NCBI GenBank assembly: GCA_021648445.1
Contig: JAKISU010000003.1
Coordinates: 1 to 63,614, forward strand
DNA length: 63,614 nt
From: Flavobacteriaceae bacterium
GTDB lineage: Bacteria; Bacteroidota; Bacteroidia; Flavobacteriales; Flavobacteriaceae
Reading direction: 5' to 3'
In this document: one piece after another, positions 48,631 to 59,516 of the stretch
Numbering within the stretch: position 1 is the first letter of the stretch
How the letters are laid out: every line of letters starts with the position of its first letter
Program-made: the position numbers and the translations under genes
The notes under the pieces: generated by a model
Database searches by the model: none
What the model was told of the DNA's origin: nothing
Seen by the model: the letters and a program-made list of their open reading frames with translations, nothing else

Positions 48631-50067
48631 ATGTATAAAAAAATAATTTTACTAATATTAGTAACGGTATTTATATCTTGTAAAACAGAAAAAAAAGCCA
48701 AAGATAAAGTTGCAGAACAAGTGAGCAACAAAATAGAAGCAGTATCTAGCCAAATAATGGAAACAGCAATAATTTACGAAGCCAATATTCGTCAATATTC
48801 TGCTGAAGGTACTTTTGATGCGTTTACAAAAGACATTCCTGAAATTAAAAAATTAGGCGTAAAAATTATTTGGATAATGCCAATTTTTCCAATTTCGGAA
48901 ACAAAACGAAAAGCAACAGGAGGCGATTTTGCATCAAAAATTAAAGATGAAACAGAACGTAAAAAAGCACTTGGAAGTTATTATGCAGTTTCGAGTTTTA
49001 CTGAGATAAACCCAGAATTTGGTACTATTGAAGATTTTAGAAACTTAGTAAAAACGGCACATAAAAATGGTCTATATGTAATTTTAGATTGGGTTCCAAA
49101 TCACACAGGTTGGGATCATACTTGGCTAAAAACCAATCCAGAATTCTACACCAAAGGCAAAGATGGCAAAATAACACATCCTTTAAAAGAGGATGGAACT
49201 TCAATTGGCTGGGACGATGTTGCTGATTTGAATTACGATAGCAAAGAACTAAGGGAACAAATGCTAAAAGATATGACTTATTGGATAGAAAAAGAAAATA
49301 TAGACGGTTTTAGATGTGATGTTGCAGGAATGGTTCCGTTAGACTTTTGGCAAGGAACTGTACCTAAATTACGAGAGAAAAAAGATATTTTTATGTTGGC
49401 AGAGGCTTGGGAGTCAGAATTACTAAAAGACAATCTTTTTGATATGGCTTATGCTTGGGATTCTCATCATCTAATGAATAGCATTGCAAAAGGAGAGAAA
49501 AATGCAAAAGATTGGGATATTTATATAGAAAAAATAAATAAACAATATGAAAAAGATGACATTCTAATGAATTTTGTTACCAATCATGATGAAAACTCTT
49601 GGAATGGAACTATAAAAGAACGATTTGGTAATGCAGCAGAAACCATGTTGGCTTTAAGTTACTTAACTCCCGGAATGCCATTAATTTATTCAGGACAAGA
49701 ATATGATTTAAACCACAGATTAAAATTCTTTGAAAAAGATTCCATTCCCAAAACCAAAGGAGAAACTTGGTCTGTATTAGAAAAATTAGGAAAGTTAAAA
49801 CGAGAGAATGAAGCACTGCATGGAGGGAAAGAAGCCGCATCTTATACTAGAATCAATACTGATAAAGATGAAACTATCTTGGCTTTTGAAAGGGTAAAAG
49901 GAGGCAATAAAATAATTTTTATTGCAAATTTATCTAATGAGTCTACATCCTTTTCAATTCCTATAACCGATAGTTTTAATGATTATATGAATAGTTCAGA
50001 GCTTTCTTTAGTAGAAGATCAACAAGTTATTTTTAAACCTTGGGAGTATAAAATTTTGATAGATTAA
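48631..50067 (+). CDS. GH13 alpha-amylase lipoprotein
   Basis: Lipobox TVFISC; LDWVPNHTGWD; DGFRCDVAG; FMLAEAWE; FVTNHDEN. Confidence 0.94.
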   Translation: MYKKIILLILVTVFISCKTEKKAKDKVAEQVSNKIEAVSSQIMETAIIYEANIRQYSAEGTFDAFTKDIPEIKKLGVKIIWIMPIFPISETKRKATGGDFASKIKDETERKKALGSYYAVSSFTEINPEFGTIEDFRNLVKTAHKNGLYVILDWVPNHTGWDHTWLKTNPEFYTKGKDGKITHPLKEDGTSIGWDDVADLNYDSKELREQMLKDMTYWIEKENIDGFRCDVAGMVPLDFWQGTVPKLREKKDIFMLAEAWESELLKDNLFDMAYAWDSHHLMNSIAKGEKNAKDWDIYIEKINKQYEKDDILMNFVTNHDENSWNGTIKERFGNAAETMLALSYLTPGMPLIYSGQEYDLNHRLKFFEKDSIPKTKGETWSVLEKLGKLKRENEALHGGKEAASYTRINTDKDETILAFERVKGGNKIIFIANLSNESTSFSIPITDSFNDYMNSSELSLVEDQQVIFKPWEYKILID

Positions 50068-50072
50068 CTATC

Positions 50073-50104
50073 AAAAAACCCGAACTAAAAGTTCGGGTTT
50101 TTTG
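50073..50104. terminator. Bidirectional intrinsic terminator between the amylase operon and tRNA-Phe
   Basis: aaaaaacccgaactaaaagttcgggttttttg. Confidence 0.9.
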
Positions 50105-50177
50105 TGGTACCTCCAGGAATCGAACCAGGGACACATGGATTTTCAGTCCATTGCTCTACCAACTGAGCTAAGGTACC
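50105..50177 (-). tRNA. tRNA-Phe (anticodon GAA)
   Basis: Acceptor GGTACCT/AGGTACC, anticodon loop CTGAAAA, T-arm GGTTCGATTCC. Confidence 0.95.
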
Positions 50178-50278
50178 ATTGCTTTTAAGCGGTTGCAAAT
50201 ATAACTGTAAATTTAAAATAAATCCAAACTATTAGTTAAAAAATGTATTCGTATTTTTACATGTTTTTAAAAAAGTAA

Positions 50279-51004
50279 ATGAATTTAATTATAGACATAG
50301 GAAATACTAGAACTAAGGTTGCTATTATTAAAGAAAATACTATTCTGAAAAAGGTTACTTCTGATAATCAGAATATCATTAAAAGTATAAAAAAACTCGG
50401 AAAAACGCACTTATTAAAAAATTGTATTGTTTCGTCTGTTTCAAAATTTGATACTTCATCATTTAAAGATGATTTTGATTTTGAAAAAATAATTGAGTTA
50501 AATCAGCATACTAAAATTCCTTTTATCAATAAATATGATACACCATCAACTTTAGGGGTAGATAGAATTGCTTTAGCAAGTGCTGCCTTCACAAAGTATC
50601 CCAATCAAAATGTATTAGTAATTGACGCTGGTACTTGTATTACCTATGACTTTATAAATGTTAATAATGAATATCTTGGAGGAGCAATTTCTCCAGGTAT
50701 AAAAATACGATATAAGGCTTTACATAAATTTACTGCTAACTTACCTCAACTTGAAAAAAGTGATTTTAAATTGATTGGCATCAATACCGAAAGTTCAATT
50801 CATTCAGGTATTTTAAACGGATTGATTCAAGAAATTGAAGGTATTATTAGTCAATATAGAGCAAAGTATCAAAATTTAACAGTAGTTTTAACAGGAGGAG
50901 ACACAAATTTCTTGGCTGAAAAGCTAAAAAGTACCATATTTGCCAATCCAAATTTTTTGTTGGAAGGATTAAACAGTATTTTGATACATAACTTAGACGA
51001 ATGA
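50279..51004 (+). CDS. coaX: Type III pantothenate kinase
   Basis: MNLIIDIGNTRTKVAI; DTPSTLGVDRIALASAA; VIDAGTCITYD; GGAISPGI. Confidence 0.95.
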   Translation: MNLIIDIGNTRTKVAIIKENTILKKVTSDNQNIIKSIKKLGKTHLLKNCIVSSVSKFDTSSFKDDFDFEKIIELNQHTKIPFINKYDTPSTLGVDRIALASAAFTKYPNQNVLVIDAGTCITYDFINVNNEYLGGAISPGIKIRYKALHKFTANLPQLEKSDFKLIGINTESSIHSGILNGLIQEIEGIISQYRAKYQNLTVVLTGGDTNFLAEKLKSTIFANPNFLLEGLNSILIHNLDE

Positions 51005-52266
51005 TTAAGAAATTTATAGGTTTACTAATAATCTTTATATCGATACAAGGTTTCTCACAAAGAAATAATATCTCTCCTTATTCTTTTTTTGGAATTGGTG
51101 AAGAATCAGCTCAAAAAACTGTAGAAGAAATAAGTATGGGACAAATTGGTGTAGCTTTTAGTAGTACATACAAACTTACTTTTTCAAACCCAGCATCTTT
51201 GGCTTCATTAAGATTTACAACTTATGCATTAGCAGTTGAAAATAAAGCATTAACAATTAATGATGGTACTAATTCTCAATCTGCTTCGGCAGCTTCAATA
51301 TCTTATATGGCTATGGGAATTCCAATAGGCACTAAGGTTGGTCTTTTATTTGGTCTTCAGCCTAACACCACTGTTGGCTATTCATTATTAGAAGAATTTA
51401 AAGAGGGTGATGATGTAACTGCACTAAATTTATTTACCGGCGAAGGTGGCACTAATAGAGTGTTTTTAGGGTTTGGCTATAAACTCAATAAAAAATTAAA
51501 TATTGGTTTAGAAGCTGCTTATGTCTTTGGTAATATAGAAAATAACTTATTAAACAGAAGAGACGATGTACAGTTAGCTACCATGCATAAAACTGACTCT
51601 GAATTAAGTGGTATTACCGCTAAAGCAGGAGTTCTATATGATACTAAAATTAATGATAAATTAAATCTAAAATTAGGAGGAGTTATTAATTTTAACAATA
51701 AACTCTCAAATAAAGGTAAAGAATATTTATTTTCATTAGTAAATACGGGTACTGGTGTTATAAGTCCAAGAGATACAATAGTTAATAAACCTTTTGAAAG
51801 TACCATTAAAAACCCTTTAAGAACTATTTTAAGTGCCGGATTAGGTCAAGAGAATAAATGGTATGCGGGTGTTGAATATAGTTTCCAGAATGCTATAGAA
51901 TTTACTGATGGTATTCTCACTCAAAACACTAGAACCACCTATGGTAAGTCGAATAGAGTTTCTTTTGGAGGGTTTTATACCCCCAAGTTCAACTCTATTT
52001 CAAGTTATTGGCAACGAATGACTTACAGAGCGGGTTTAAACTTAAAACAAACCGGATTAGTGGTTAATAATACTTCGGTAAATGATTTTGGCATATCTTT
52101 TGGAGTAGGTTTACCGATAGGTCAACAATTGTCAAATGTTAACTTAGGTTTTGAACTAGGCAGGAGAGGAGAAATAAATAATGAGCTTATTAAAGAAAAT
52201 TATATTAACTTTCGCCTCAGTTTAACATTAAATGATAGATGGTTTAAAAAACGTAAATTAGATTAA
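51001..52266 (+). CDS. Outer-membrane beta-barrel protein (conserved hypothetical)
   Basis: Signal peptide IQGFSQRNNISPYSFFGIGE; ATGA overlap with coaX. Confidence 0.75.
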   Translation: MIKKFIGLLIIFISIQGFSQRNNISPYSFFGIGEESAQKTVEEISMGQIGVAFSSTYKLTFSNPASLASLRFTTYALAVENKALTINDGTNSQSASAASISYMAMGIPIGTKVGLLFGLQPNTTVGYSLLEEFKEGDDVTALNLFTGEGGTNRVFLGFGYKLNKKLNIGLEAAYVFGNIENNLLNRRDDVQLATMHKTDSELSGITAKAGVLYDTKINDKLNLKLGGVINFNNKLSNKGKEYLFSLVNTGTGVISPRDTIVNKPFESTIKNPLRTILSAGLGQENKWYAGVEYSFQNAIEFTDGILTQNTRTTYGKSNRVSFGGFYTPKFNSISSYWQRMTYRAGLNLKQTGLVVNNTSVNDFGISFGVGLPIGQQLSNVNLGFELGRRGEINNELIKENYINFRLSLTLNDRWFKKRKLD

Positions 52267-52279
52267 TTAAATAACCAAC

Positions 52280-53635
52280 ATGATGAGAAAAAATATTACA
52301 AATTTAATAATAGTCTTTTTTCTATTAATAGGAATGAGTACTGTTTATGCGCAAGATAAGTATGGTACTGAGCCAGAAAAATGTAAAAATAATTTATCTC
52401 TTTTTCATGAAAGTGTAAAAGGTAAAAACTTTACAGATGCTTATGAATATTGGTTATGGTGTTTTGAAAACTGCCCTAAAGGCTCAAAATTAATTTATAG
52501 TGATGGCTTAAAAATTGCTAATGATAAATACGAAAAAGGCGAAAAAGAAGCTGCAGGTAAATTAATTGATGATATTTATACTCAAAGAATTCACCATTTC
52601 CCTAGTAACTTAGGTAAAGTGTACAGTGATTGGGCTATTTCCTTAGAAAAAAGAGGTGCATCAAAAGAAAAGGTTTTTGAAAAATTAGAAGCTGGTTTTA
52701 AAGCTGATCCTTCAGGATTAAGTATTAAAAATATGGCTAAGTATTTTCAAGAAGTAACTAATAGAAATAAGGATACAGATGCTCAAAAAGTTTTTGACAC
52801 CTACGATGATGTTTTAGAAGCTGTTAATGTTAAGATTGGTAAACTAACTAAAGAGTTAGATAAAATTAATGCTAAAGATTCTACCGGACAAAAATTGACC
52901 AGTAAAGAAAAAAGAAAGCAAAAAAATAATGCTATTAACCTTAGAGGTTTAGGTCAAGCCGAAGGTGCTTTAGATCAAATTCTTGGTGAAGTAGCAACTT
53001 GTGAAAGATTGATTCCTTTATATAAAAAAGGCTTAGATGCTCATAGAACAGACGGTAAATGGTTAAAAAGAGCAGTGTCAAGGTTACATCATAAAGAATG
53101 TACAGAAGATGCTTTATATCCTACAATGGTAGAGGCTTATGTAAATGCTGACCCTTCACCTGAGGCATATATTTTCTATGCGGGTATCTTAGAGAAAAGA
53201 GGCGAAAAAAGAAAAGCTTTAGAATATAGGAACAAAGCAGTTGATTTAGAATCTGACCCTTATAAAAAAGCAGATTATTTATATAAAATTGCTCGAACAA
53301 TGTATGGGTCTCAAGCTAGAAAGTATGCGAGAAGAGCGTTAAAACACAGACCAAGTATGGGTAGTGCTTATTTATTAATTGCAAGATTGTATGCAAAAAG
53401 CGCCAACAATTGTGGTACAGATGAATTTAGTAAAAGAATGGTATATGTGGCTGCAGCGAACAAAGCAAGACGTGCTAAAGCAGTTGACCCTAGTATTGCC
53501 TCAACAGCAAATAGATATATTAAAAGTTATTCGGCCAGTATGCCTTCTAAAAAGTTAAAATTTACTTTAGGTGTAAAATCAGGCACTCCGCATAAAATTG
53601 GATGTTGGATTGGAGAAACTGTTAGAGTTCCTTAA
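52280..53635 (+). CDS. Secreted TPR-like protein
   Basis: Signal peptide STVYAQ; helical TPR-like repeats. Confidence 0.7.
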   Translation: MMRKNITNLIIVFFLLIGMSTVYAQDKYGTEPEKCKNNLSLFHESVKGKNFTDAYEYWLWCFENCPKGSKLIYSDGLKIANDKYEKGEKEAAGKLIDDIYTQRIHHFPSNLGKVYSDWAISLEKRGASKEKVFEKLEAGFKADPSGLSIKNMAKYFQEVTNRNKDTDAQKVFDTYDDVLEAVNVKIGKLTKELDKINAKDSTGQKLTSKEKRKQKNNAINLRGLGQAEGALDQILGEVATCERLIPLYKKGLDAHRTDGKWLKRAVSRLHHKECTEDALYPTMVEAYVNADPSPEAYIFYAGILEKRGEKRKALEYRNKAVDLESDPYKKADYLYKIARTMYGSQARKYARRALKHRPSMGSAYLLIARLYAKSANNCGTDEFSKRMVYVAAANKARRAKAVDPSIASTANRYIKSYSASMPSKKLKFTLGVKSGTPHKIGCWIGETVRVP

Positions 53636-53644
53636 TTTTAACTG

Positions 53645-54211
53645 ATGTTACAATCAGTTTATCATAAAATAAAAAGCATTGCTACTCTCATTATAGTAGC
53701 GGTGCTTTTTTCGTGTGGTAATGATCTAAAAGAAGTTCAAGATTTTTTAGCAGATAAAAACTTACCCATTGGTGTTGCTAAAAATGTAAATTTAATACAT
53801 ACAGATTCTGGCAGAGTGAAGACAAAACTAATCACTCCATTATTACACGATTTCAGTAACAGAGAAACACATCCTTATCAAGAGTTTCCTGAAGGCATAA
53901 AAATTATTACTTTTGACAAAAAAAAAGATTCTGTTACCTTAACCGCAAATTATACAAGAACATATAGTAAAACTGGAATTTCTGAAGTAAAAGGAAATAT
54001 CATTGTTACAAATCATAAAGAAAAAAGTAAATTATTTACCGAGCAGCTTTTTTGGGACCAAACCACTCATTATATTTATACCGAAAAAGCATTTATATTA
54101 ATTACAAAAACAGATACTATAAATGGCAAAGGTTTTGAATCAAATGAAGATCTGTCAAAAGTAACTATGAAAGATATTAGTGGCCCTGTATATATCAATG
54201 AAAGTCAATAA
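53645..54211 (+). CDS. lptC: LPS export ABC transporter periplasmic protein LptC-like
   Basis: Lipobox LFSC; SGRVKTKLITPLLHDFSNRETHPYQEFPEGIKI. Confidence 0.8.
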   Translation: MLQSVYHKIKSIATLIIVAVLFSCGNDLKEVQDFLADKNLPIGVAKNVNLIHTDSGRVKTKLITPLLHDFSNRETHPYQEFPEGIKIITFDKKKDSVTLTANYTRTYSKTGISEVKGNIIVTNHKEKSKLFTEQLFWDQTTHYIYTEKAFILITKTDTINGKGFESNEDLSKVTMKDISGPVYINESQ

Positions 54212-54232
54212 TGAGTATTTTTAAACAAGAAA

Positions 54233-54430
54233 ATGACAAAAGCTTTTAAATTTTTTGAATATGCCTATCTAATCATTGCAATAATTTTTATTGTTGAAGG
54301 TATACTAAGGTGGAATACTAATAGAGAAAAAGCCTATCTTTTTTTAGGCTTTTCTATATTGGCAATTTTTATGTATTTTTTTAAAAAACGTTTTAGAAAA
54401 AAAACTGAAGCCCGAAATAAAAATCAATAA
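54233..54430 (+). CDS. Small hypothetical membrane protein
   Basis: Two hydrophobic segments; fits the operon spacing. Confidence 0.6.
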   Translation: MTKAFKFFEYAYLIIAIIFIVEGILRWNTNREKAYLFLGFSILAIFMYFFKKRFRKKTEARNKNQ

Positions 54431-54432
54431 AA

Positions 54433-55698
54433 TTGGAATTACAAATTCTAGTCATATTAATTTCTATTATACTCTCTGCATTCTTTTCAGGTATGGAGAT
54501 AGCTTTTGTTTCTGCTAATAAAATGCACATTGAATTAGAGAAAAAAAAAGAAACCTTTCTAGCCAAAATATTAAATAAATTAACTGGAAATCCTTCAAAA
54601 TTTATTACTACCATGTTAGTTGGTAATAATATAGCCTTGGTTGTTTATGGATATTTTATGGGCGAATTATTGATGCCATATCTAAGCCCTTATATAGTTA
54701 ATGGGTTTTTAATTTTATTAGTACAAACATTAATTTCTACATTAATCATTTTGATTACCGCAGAGTTTATACCCAAAGCTATATTTAGAATTTATGCCAA
54801 TGAATTTCTGAAAATATTTGCTATACCCGCATATATTTTCTTACTGCTATTCTATATTATTTCTGAATTTATCATTTTTATCTCTGACTTTATACTTCGA
54901 GTCTTTTTTAATACTAAAGAAGATAATGTACAGCTTGCCTTTACTAAAGCTGAATTGGGAAATTATATAAGCGAGCAATTAGAAACTGTTAATGAAAATG
55001 AAGACGTTGATTCTGAAATACAAATTTTTCAAAACGCATTAGATTTTCATAATGTAAGAGCAAGAGAAGCCATGATTCCTAGAACAGATATCATTGCTAT
55101 AGACGTTCATGATACTATTAAAAGCTTAAAAGAATTATTTGTAGAAACAGGCTTATCAAAAATAATGGTTTATAAAGATTCATTAGACGATATTATTGGA
55201 TATGTACATGCTTTTGAGCTTTTTAAAAATCCTAAAAATATCCGTTCTATAATATTACCTATTGAATTTGTCCCTGAAACAATGATGATCAATGATATTT
55301 TAAATGACCTTACTAAAAAACAAAAAAGCGTTGCAGTTGTTTTAGATGAATTTGGTGGGACTTCCGGTTTAATTACTATTGAAGATATCATTGAAGAATT
55401 ATTTGGCGATATTGAAGATGAACATGATTCTATTGAACTCTTAGATAAGAAGATCAATGATCGTGAGTTTGAACTCTCTGCTCGTTTAGAAGTTGATTTT
55501 GTTAATGAAGCTTATAATTTAACCCTCCCTAAAGGTGATGCTTATGAAACTATTGGGGGCTTAATTGTAAATTCAATAGAAAACATCCCGCAACAAGGTG
55601 AAATTATTAATATTGAAAACTTTCAGTTTACTATTCTAGAAGTCTCATCGTCAAAAATTGAAAAGGTTTACCTAAAAGTTTTATTTAAAGAACAATAG
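54433..55698 (+). CDS. CNNM/CBS-domain hemolysin-family protein (TTG start)
   Basis: FFSGMEIAFVSANK; REAMIPRTDIIAID; VVLDEFGGTSGLITIEDIIEELFGDIEDE. Confidence 0.93.
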   Translation: MELQILVILISIILSAFFSGMEIAFVSANKMHIELEKKKETFLAKILNKLTGNPSKFITTMLVGNNIALVVYGYFMGELLMPYLSPYIVNGFLILLVQTLISTLIILITAEFIPKAIFRIYANEFLKIFAIPAYIFLLLFYIISEFIIFISDFILRVFFNTKEDNVQLAFTKAELGNYISEQLETVNENEDVDSEIQIFQNALDFHNVRAREAMIPRTDIIAIDVHDTIKSLKELFVETGLSKIMVYKDSLDDIIGYVHAFELFKNPKNIRSIILPIEFVPETMMINDILNDLTKKQKSVAVVLDEFGGTSGLITIEDIIEELFGDIEDEHDSIELLDKKINDREFELSARLEVDFVNEAYNLTLPKGDAYETIGGLIVNSIENIPQQGEIINIENFQFTILEVSSSKIEKVYLKVLFKEQ

Positions 55699-55791
55699 AC
55701 TTACTTTCTCGTTCTAATTTACTTGTAATTCTACTTTCATAATTAAAACGGATATTGTACTTTCGCACACTGAATTTAAAAAGATTTAAAA

Positions 55792-57933
55792 ATGGCAATT
55801 TTAGGTAAAATTAGAGAACGTTCTTTATTTTTAATTATCGTTATCGCTTTAGCATTATTTTCTTTTGTGATTGGTGATGTTTTTACTCGTGGCGGTTATG
55901 GTGGTAACAAAAATTCTGTTGGCGAAATTAATGGAGAAAATATATCTCGTGAAGAATTTGCTCAATTAGTAGAACAACAAAGAGCAAGAACAGGTAATAG
56001 AGGTTCACAATTACAAAGTGTAAATACTGCTTGGGATAATTTAATAAGAGAAAAAGTATATAAAACCCAACTTGAAAAATCTGGAATTATAGTTGGAGAA
56101 AAAGATGTTTGGGATGAAATAGTTAAACAGCCTTTTGTTCAGAACAACCCTCAATTTAAAAATGAAATAGGGTTGTTTGATGAAGAAAAATTTAAAGAAT
56201 ACATTGCCACATTACAAGATGCTGCAACTGAAGATGAACAAGGCAAAGCTACTTGGTTAGGGTGGCTTAATTATGAAAAAAGTATCAAATCTAATTTACA
56301 AATTAATACTTATAACAACTTAATTACTGCAGGTTTAGGTGTTACTTTAAAAGAAGGAGAACGCTATTACTTTGACAATAATACCAAACTAGATTTAGAG
56401 TATGTACATGTACCATATTCATATATTGCCGACAGTTTAGTTGACATTACTGACGACGAAATTAAAAAGTATGTTAAAAGTCATCCTGATGAATATAAAA
56501 CTGAAGCCTCTCGTAATATTAGTTTTGTGAAATTTGATATTAAAGCGACTCCTGAAGACGAACAAGTTATAAAAAACAACTTAGGAGAGTTAATTAATGA
56601 TAGAGAAGAATATAGTTCAGCTGCTAAAACAAATATTAAAATAACTGGCTTTACTAATGCGGATAATACTGAAGAATTTTTCAGTGAATATAGCTCTGAC
56701 ACCCCCTTAGATACTAAGTTTTATACTAAAAACAAACTCAACAAAGTATTTGCAGATAGCTTATTCAATTTAAATGTTGGCGAAATTTATGGTCCTTATA
56801 AAGATGGAGAATATTATAAGCTTTCAAAATTACTTGCAATAAAACAATTACCTGATTCAGTAAAAGCCAGACATATATTAATTCCTTTTGTTGGAGCATT
56901 AAGAGCTGACCCTTCAATTACGCAAACAGAAACAGAAGCTAAAAAATCTGTTGATAGTCTTTTGACAGTCATCAAAAAAGATAAATCAAAATTTGCCGAC
57001 ATTGCTAAAAGTTTATCATCTGATAAAGGAAGTGGAGCTAAAGGAGGGGAGCTAGATTGGTTTACTTATGATAGAATGGTACCTGAGTTCAGAGACTTTA
57101 CATTTGAAAATAATGTTGGAGATATAGATGTTGTAAAATCAGATTTTGGATTTCATATTATTGAAATTCAGAATCAGAAAAACAAGCAAAAAACTGTTAG
57201 TATTGCTACATTCTCAAGAAAAATTGAAGCTTCTGAAGAGACTGAAAATTATATTTTTCAAAAAGCCGAAACATTTGCATCAGAATTGTCAAATAGCAAA
57301 GGTATAGAAGAACTTGCTAAAGAGAATGAATTAACTGTACAACCTGTAATAGATTTAAAAGCTATGGATGAGAAAGTTTCAACCTTAGGTGATCAACGAC
57401 AAATTATAACTTGGTCTTTTGAAAAACAAACAAAAGAAAACGATATTAAACGTTTTGATATTGACAAAGGTTATGCTGTTGTTAAGCTTACTGCAAAACG
57501 TAAAAAAGGACTTAGTATTGGCACTTCAAAATTCAAAATTAGAAATATCTTATTAAACGAAAAGAAGCTCAAAAAGATTAAAGAAAAAATGAAAGGAGAT
57601 AATCTTCAAGAAATAGCTAAAGTATTTAATAAAAATGTAAATTCTTCAAAGGCAGTATCTTTAGGTAGCCCTGTTTTGCCTAATGTAGGACGATCTGCAG
57701 ATTTGGTATCAATTCTAACATCGTTAGATGAAAATAAAACATATAAAGGTATTGAAGCTCAAAATGGTGTTTTTGTAGTTAAAATTCTTAAAAAAGAAAA
57801 CCCTAAAACTTTAGAAAATTATACAAGTTTCACCAATACTATATCGAATACAAATAAGTCTAAAGGCTTGAAAGCATATGAAGCTATAAAAAAATTAGCA
57901 GATATTGAAGATAATAGAGCTTCAATGTATTAA
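55792..57933 (+). CDS. Peptidylprolyl isomerase PpiD/SurA-type
   Basis: MAILGKIRERSLFLIIVIALALFSFVIGD; SurA N-like domain; ARHILIPF...GGELDWFTYDRMVPEF parvulin domain. Confidence 0.93.
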   Translation: MAILGKIRERSLFLIIVIALALFSFVIGDVFTRGGYGGNKNSVGEINGENISREEFAQLVEQQRARTGNRGSQLQSVNTAWDNLIREKVYKTQLEKSGIIVGEKDVWDEIVKQPFVQNNPQFKNEIGLFDEEKFKEYIATLQDAATEDEQGKATWLGWLNYEKSIKSNLQINTYNNLITAGLGVTLKEGERYYFDNNTKLDLEYVHVPYSYIADSLVDITDDEIKKYVKSHPDEYKTEASRNISFVKFDIKATPEDEQVIKNNLGELINDREEYSSAAKTNIKITGFTNADNTEEFFSEYSSDTPLDTKFYTKNKLNKVFADSLFNLNVGEIYGPYKDGEYYKLSKLLAIKQLPDSVKARHILIPFVGALRADPSITQTETEAKKSVDSLLTVIKKDKSKFADIAKSLSSDKGSGAKGGELDWFTYDRMVPEFRDFTFENNVGDIDVVKSDFGFHIIEIQNQKNKQKTVSIATFSRKIEASEETENYIFQKAETFASELSNSKGIEELAKENELTVQPVIDLKAMDEKVSTLGDQRQIITWSFEKQTKENDIKRFDIDKGYAVVKLTAKRKKGLSIGTSKFKIRNILLNEKKLKKIKEKMKGDNLQEIAKVFNKNVNSSKAVSLGSPVLPNVGRSADLVSILTSLDENKTYKGIEAQNGVFVVKILKKENPKTLENYTSFTNTISNTNKSKGLKAYEAIKKLADIEDNRASMY

Positions 57934-57993
57934 TTGTTTTTATGTATCAATTAAAAAAAAAAGCTTAATAAGTTAAATTAACTTAAGATTTTA

Positions 57994-58001
57994 TATATTT
58001 G
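57994..58001 (+). promoter_or_regulatory. TATATTTG -7 box upstream of ompA-like gene
   Basis: Match to TAnnTTTG. Confidence 0.4.
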
Positions 58002-58074
58002 CCGTTAGTATTTACGCTTTTTAAGCATAAATTAAAAACTTAGAAACAGAAACTATAAATTTAAATTATTTAAA

Positions 58075-59439
58075 ATGAAACATTTAAGAAAAGTTTTATT
58101 CGTTTTAGTCCTTTTTGCTAGTTTTAGCATGAGTGCCCAAGACGAAAACAACCCTTGGTCAATTGATTTTGGTGTAAATGCAGTTGACTTTTACCCAACA
58201 AATCAAGCCGGAATGGGTAATTGGTTTGATGAATTTGTCAATGTTGATGATCACTTTAATATGATACCTTCAATCTCAAGAGTTAGAGTTGGTAGGTATA
58301 TAGGTGATGGATTTTCATTAGGCTTAGCAGCTTCATTGAACAGAATAGATAAAGTTGGTGATAATACTGTTGCAGATTTATCTTACATTGGTGCAGATTT
58401 AGACATTCGCTATGCTTTAAATAACATGTACGGTGGTTCTAAATGGTTTGATCCTTACTTATCAGTTGGTGGAGGTTATACTTTTATTGATGATTTAGGT
58501 GCTGGTACTTTTAATGGTGGTGCTGGTTTTAATATATGGTTTAACGATTTTATTGGTTTGAATCTTCAATCAGTTTACAAACATTCATTTGATGAAGATC
58601 GTCAATTACCTCATTTCCAACATGCTTTAGGTATAGCTATTAAGTTTGGCGGTAAGGATACAGATAAAGATGGTATTTATGATAAAGATGATGAGTGTCC
58701 TGAGGTATTTGGTCTTGAAGCTTTCAATGGTTGTCCTGATACTGATGGTGATGGTATTAAAGATAGTGACGATGCATGTCCAGAAGTTGCTGGTTTAGCT
58801 GCACTAAATGGTTGCCCTGATGCTGATGCTGATGGTGTTGCTGATAAAGATGATGAATGTCCAAACGATGCTGGTCCTGCTGCAAATAACGGTTGTCCTG
58901 ATGCTGACGGAGATGGTGTTTATGACAAAGATGATGAGTGTAAAGATGTTGCCGGTCCTGCAGAAAATAAAGGTTGTCCTTGGCCAGATACTGATGGCGA
59001 TGGTGTATTTGATAAAGATGACAATTGTGTTAATGAAATAGGCCCTGCTTCTAATCAAGGTTGTCCAGAAAAAGTAATTACTGAAGAAGCTAAAGCTAAA
59101 TTAGATGAATTTGCTAAAGCTATCTACTTTAACGTTGGTAAGTCTTCTTTCAGACCCGGTGTTTCAGAAAAATTAGATCTAATTGGTGATATTATGACTG
59201 AGTATAAAGATTCTAATTTCCATATCGAAGGACATACTGATAGTTCAGGTTCAGCTAAATTGAATCAATCATTATCTGAGTCTAGAGCTAAAGCTATATT
59301 AGATTACTTAGTATCTAAAAACATCGCAGCAAATAGATTAACTTCTAAAGGCTACGGTGAAGAAAACCCTCTCCATACGAACAAAACAAGAGCTGGTAGA
59401 GCTAAAAACAGAAGAGTTGAAATTAACTTAGCTAAGTAA
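58075..59439 (+). CDS. OmpA-family outer-membrane protein with thrombospondin type 3 repeats
   Basis: [19 protein letters not shown] repeats; [24 protein letters not shown]. Confidence 0.95.
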   Translation: MKHLRKVLFVLVLFASFSMSAQDENNPWSIDFGVNAVDFYPTNQAGMGNWFDEFVNVDDHFNMIPSISRVRVGRYIGDGFSLGLAASLNRIDKVGDNTVADLSYIGADLDIRYALNNMYGGSKWFDPYLSVGGGYTFIDDLGAGTFNGGAGFNIWFNDFIGLNLQSVYKHSFDEDRQLPHFQHALGIAIKFGGKDTDKDGIYDKDDECPEVFGLEAFNGCPDTDGDGIKDSDDACPEVAGLAALNGCPDADADGVADKDDECPNDAGPAANNGCPDADGDGVYDKDDECKDVAGPAENKGCPWPDTDGDGVFDKDDNCVNEIGPASNQGCPEKVITEEAKAKLDEFAKAIYFNVGKSSFRPGVSEKLDLIGDIMTEYKDSNFHIEGHTDSSGSAKLNQSLSESRAKAILDYLVSKNIAANRLTSKGYGEENPLHTNKTRAGRAKNRRVEINLAK

Positions 59440-59460
59440 TTAAAACTCTAATATATTTTA

Positions 59461-59490
59461 AAGCCGCACTTCATGTGCGGCTTTTTTTTT
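59461..59490 (+). terminator. Intrinsic terminator after the OmpA gene
   Basis: aagccgcacttcatgtgcggctttttttttg. Confidence 0.9.
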
Positions 59491-59516
59491 GTCATAACAT
59501 TCCGTAAATTCGTTTC

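Noticed and set aside
58804-59058. ORFs 58804-59058 (-) and 58808-59041 (+) with repetitive content
   Set aside because: Low-complexity shadows of the thrombospondin type 3 repeat DNA.
58660-59060. Periodic DNA repeat resembling a CRISPR or tandem array
   Set aside because: Explained by DxDGDG-type calcium-binding repeats in the OmpA coding frame; no spacers.
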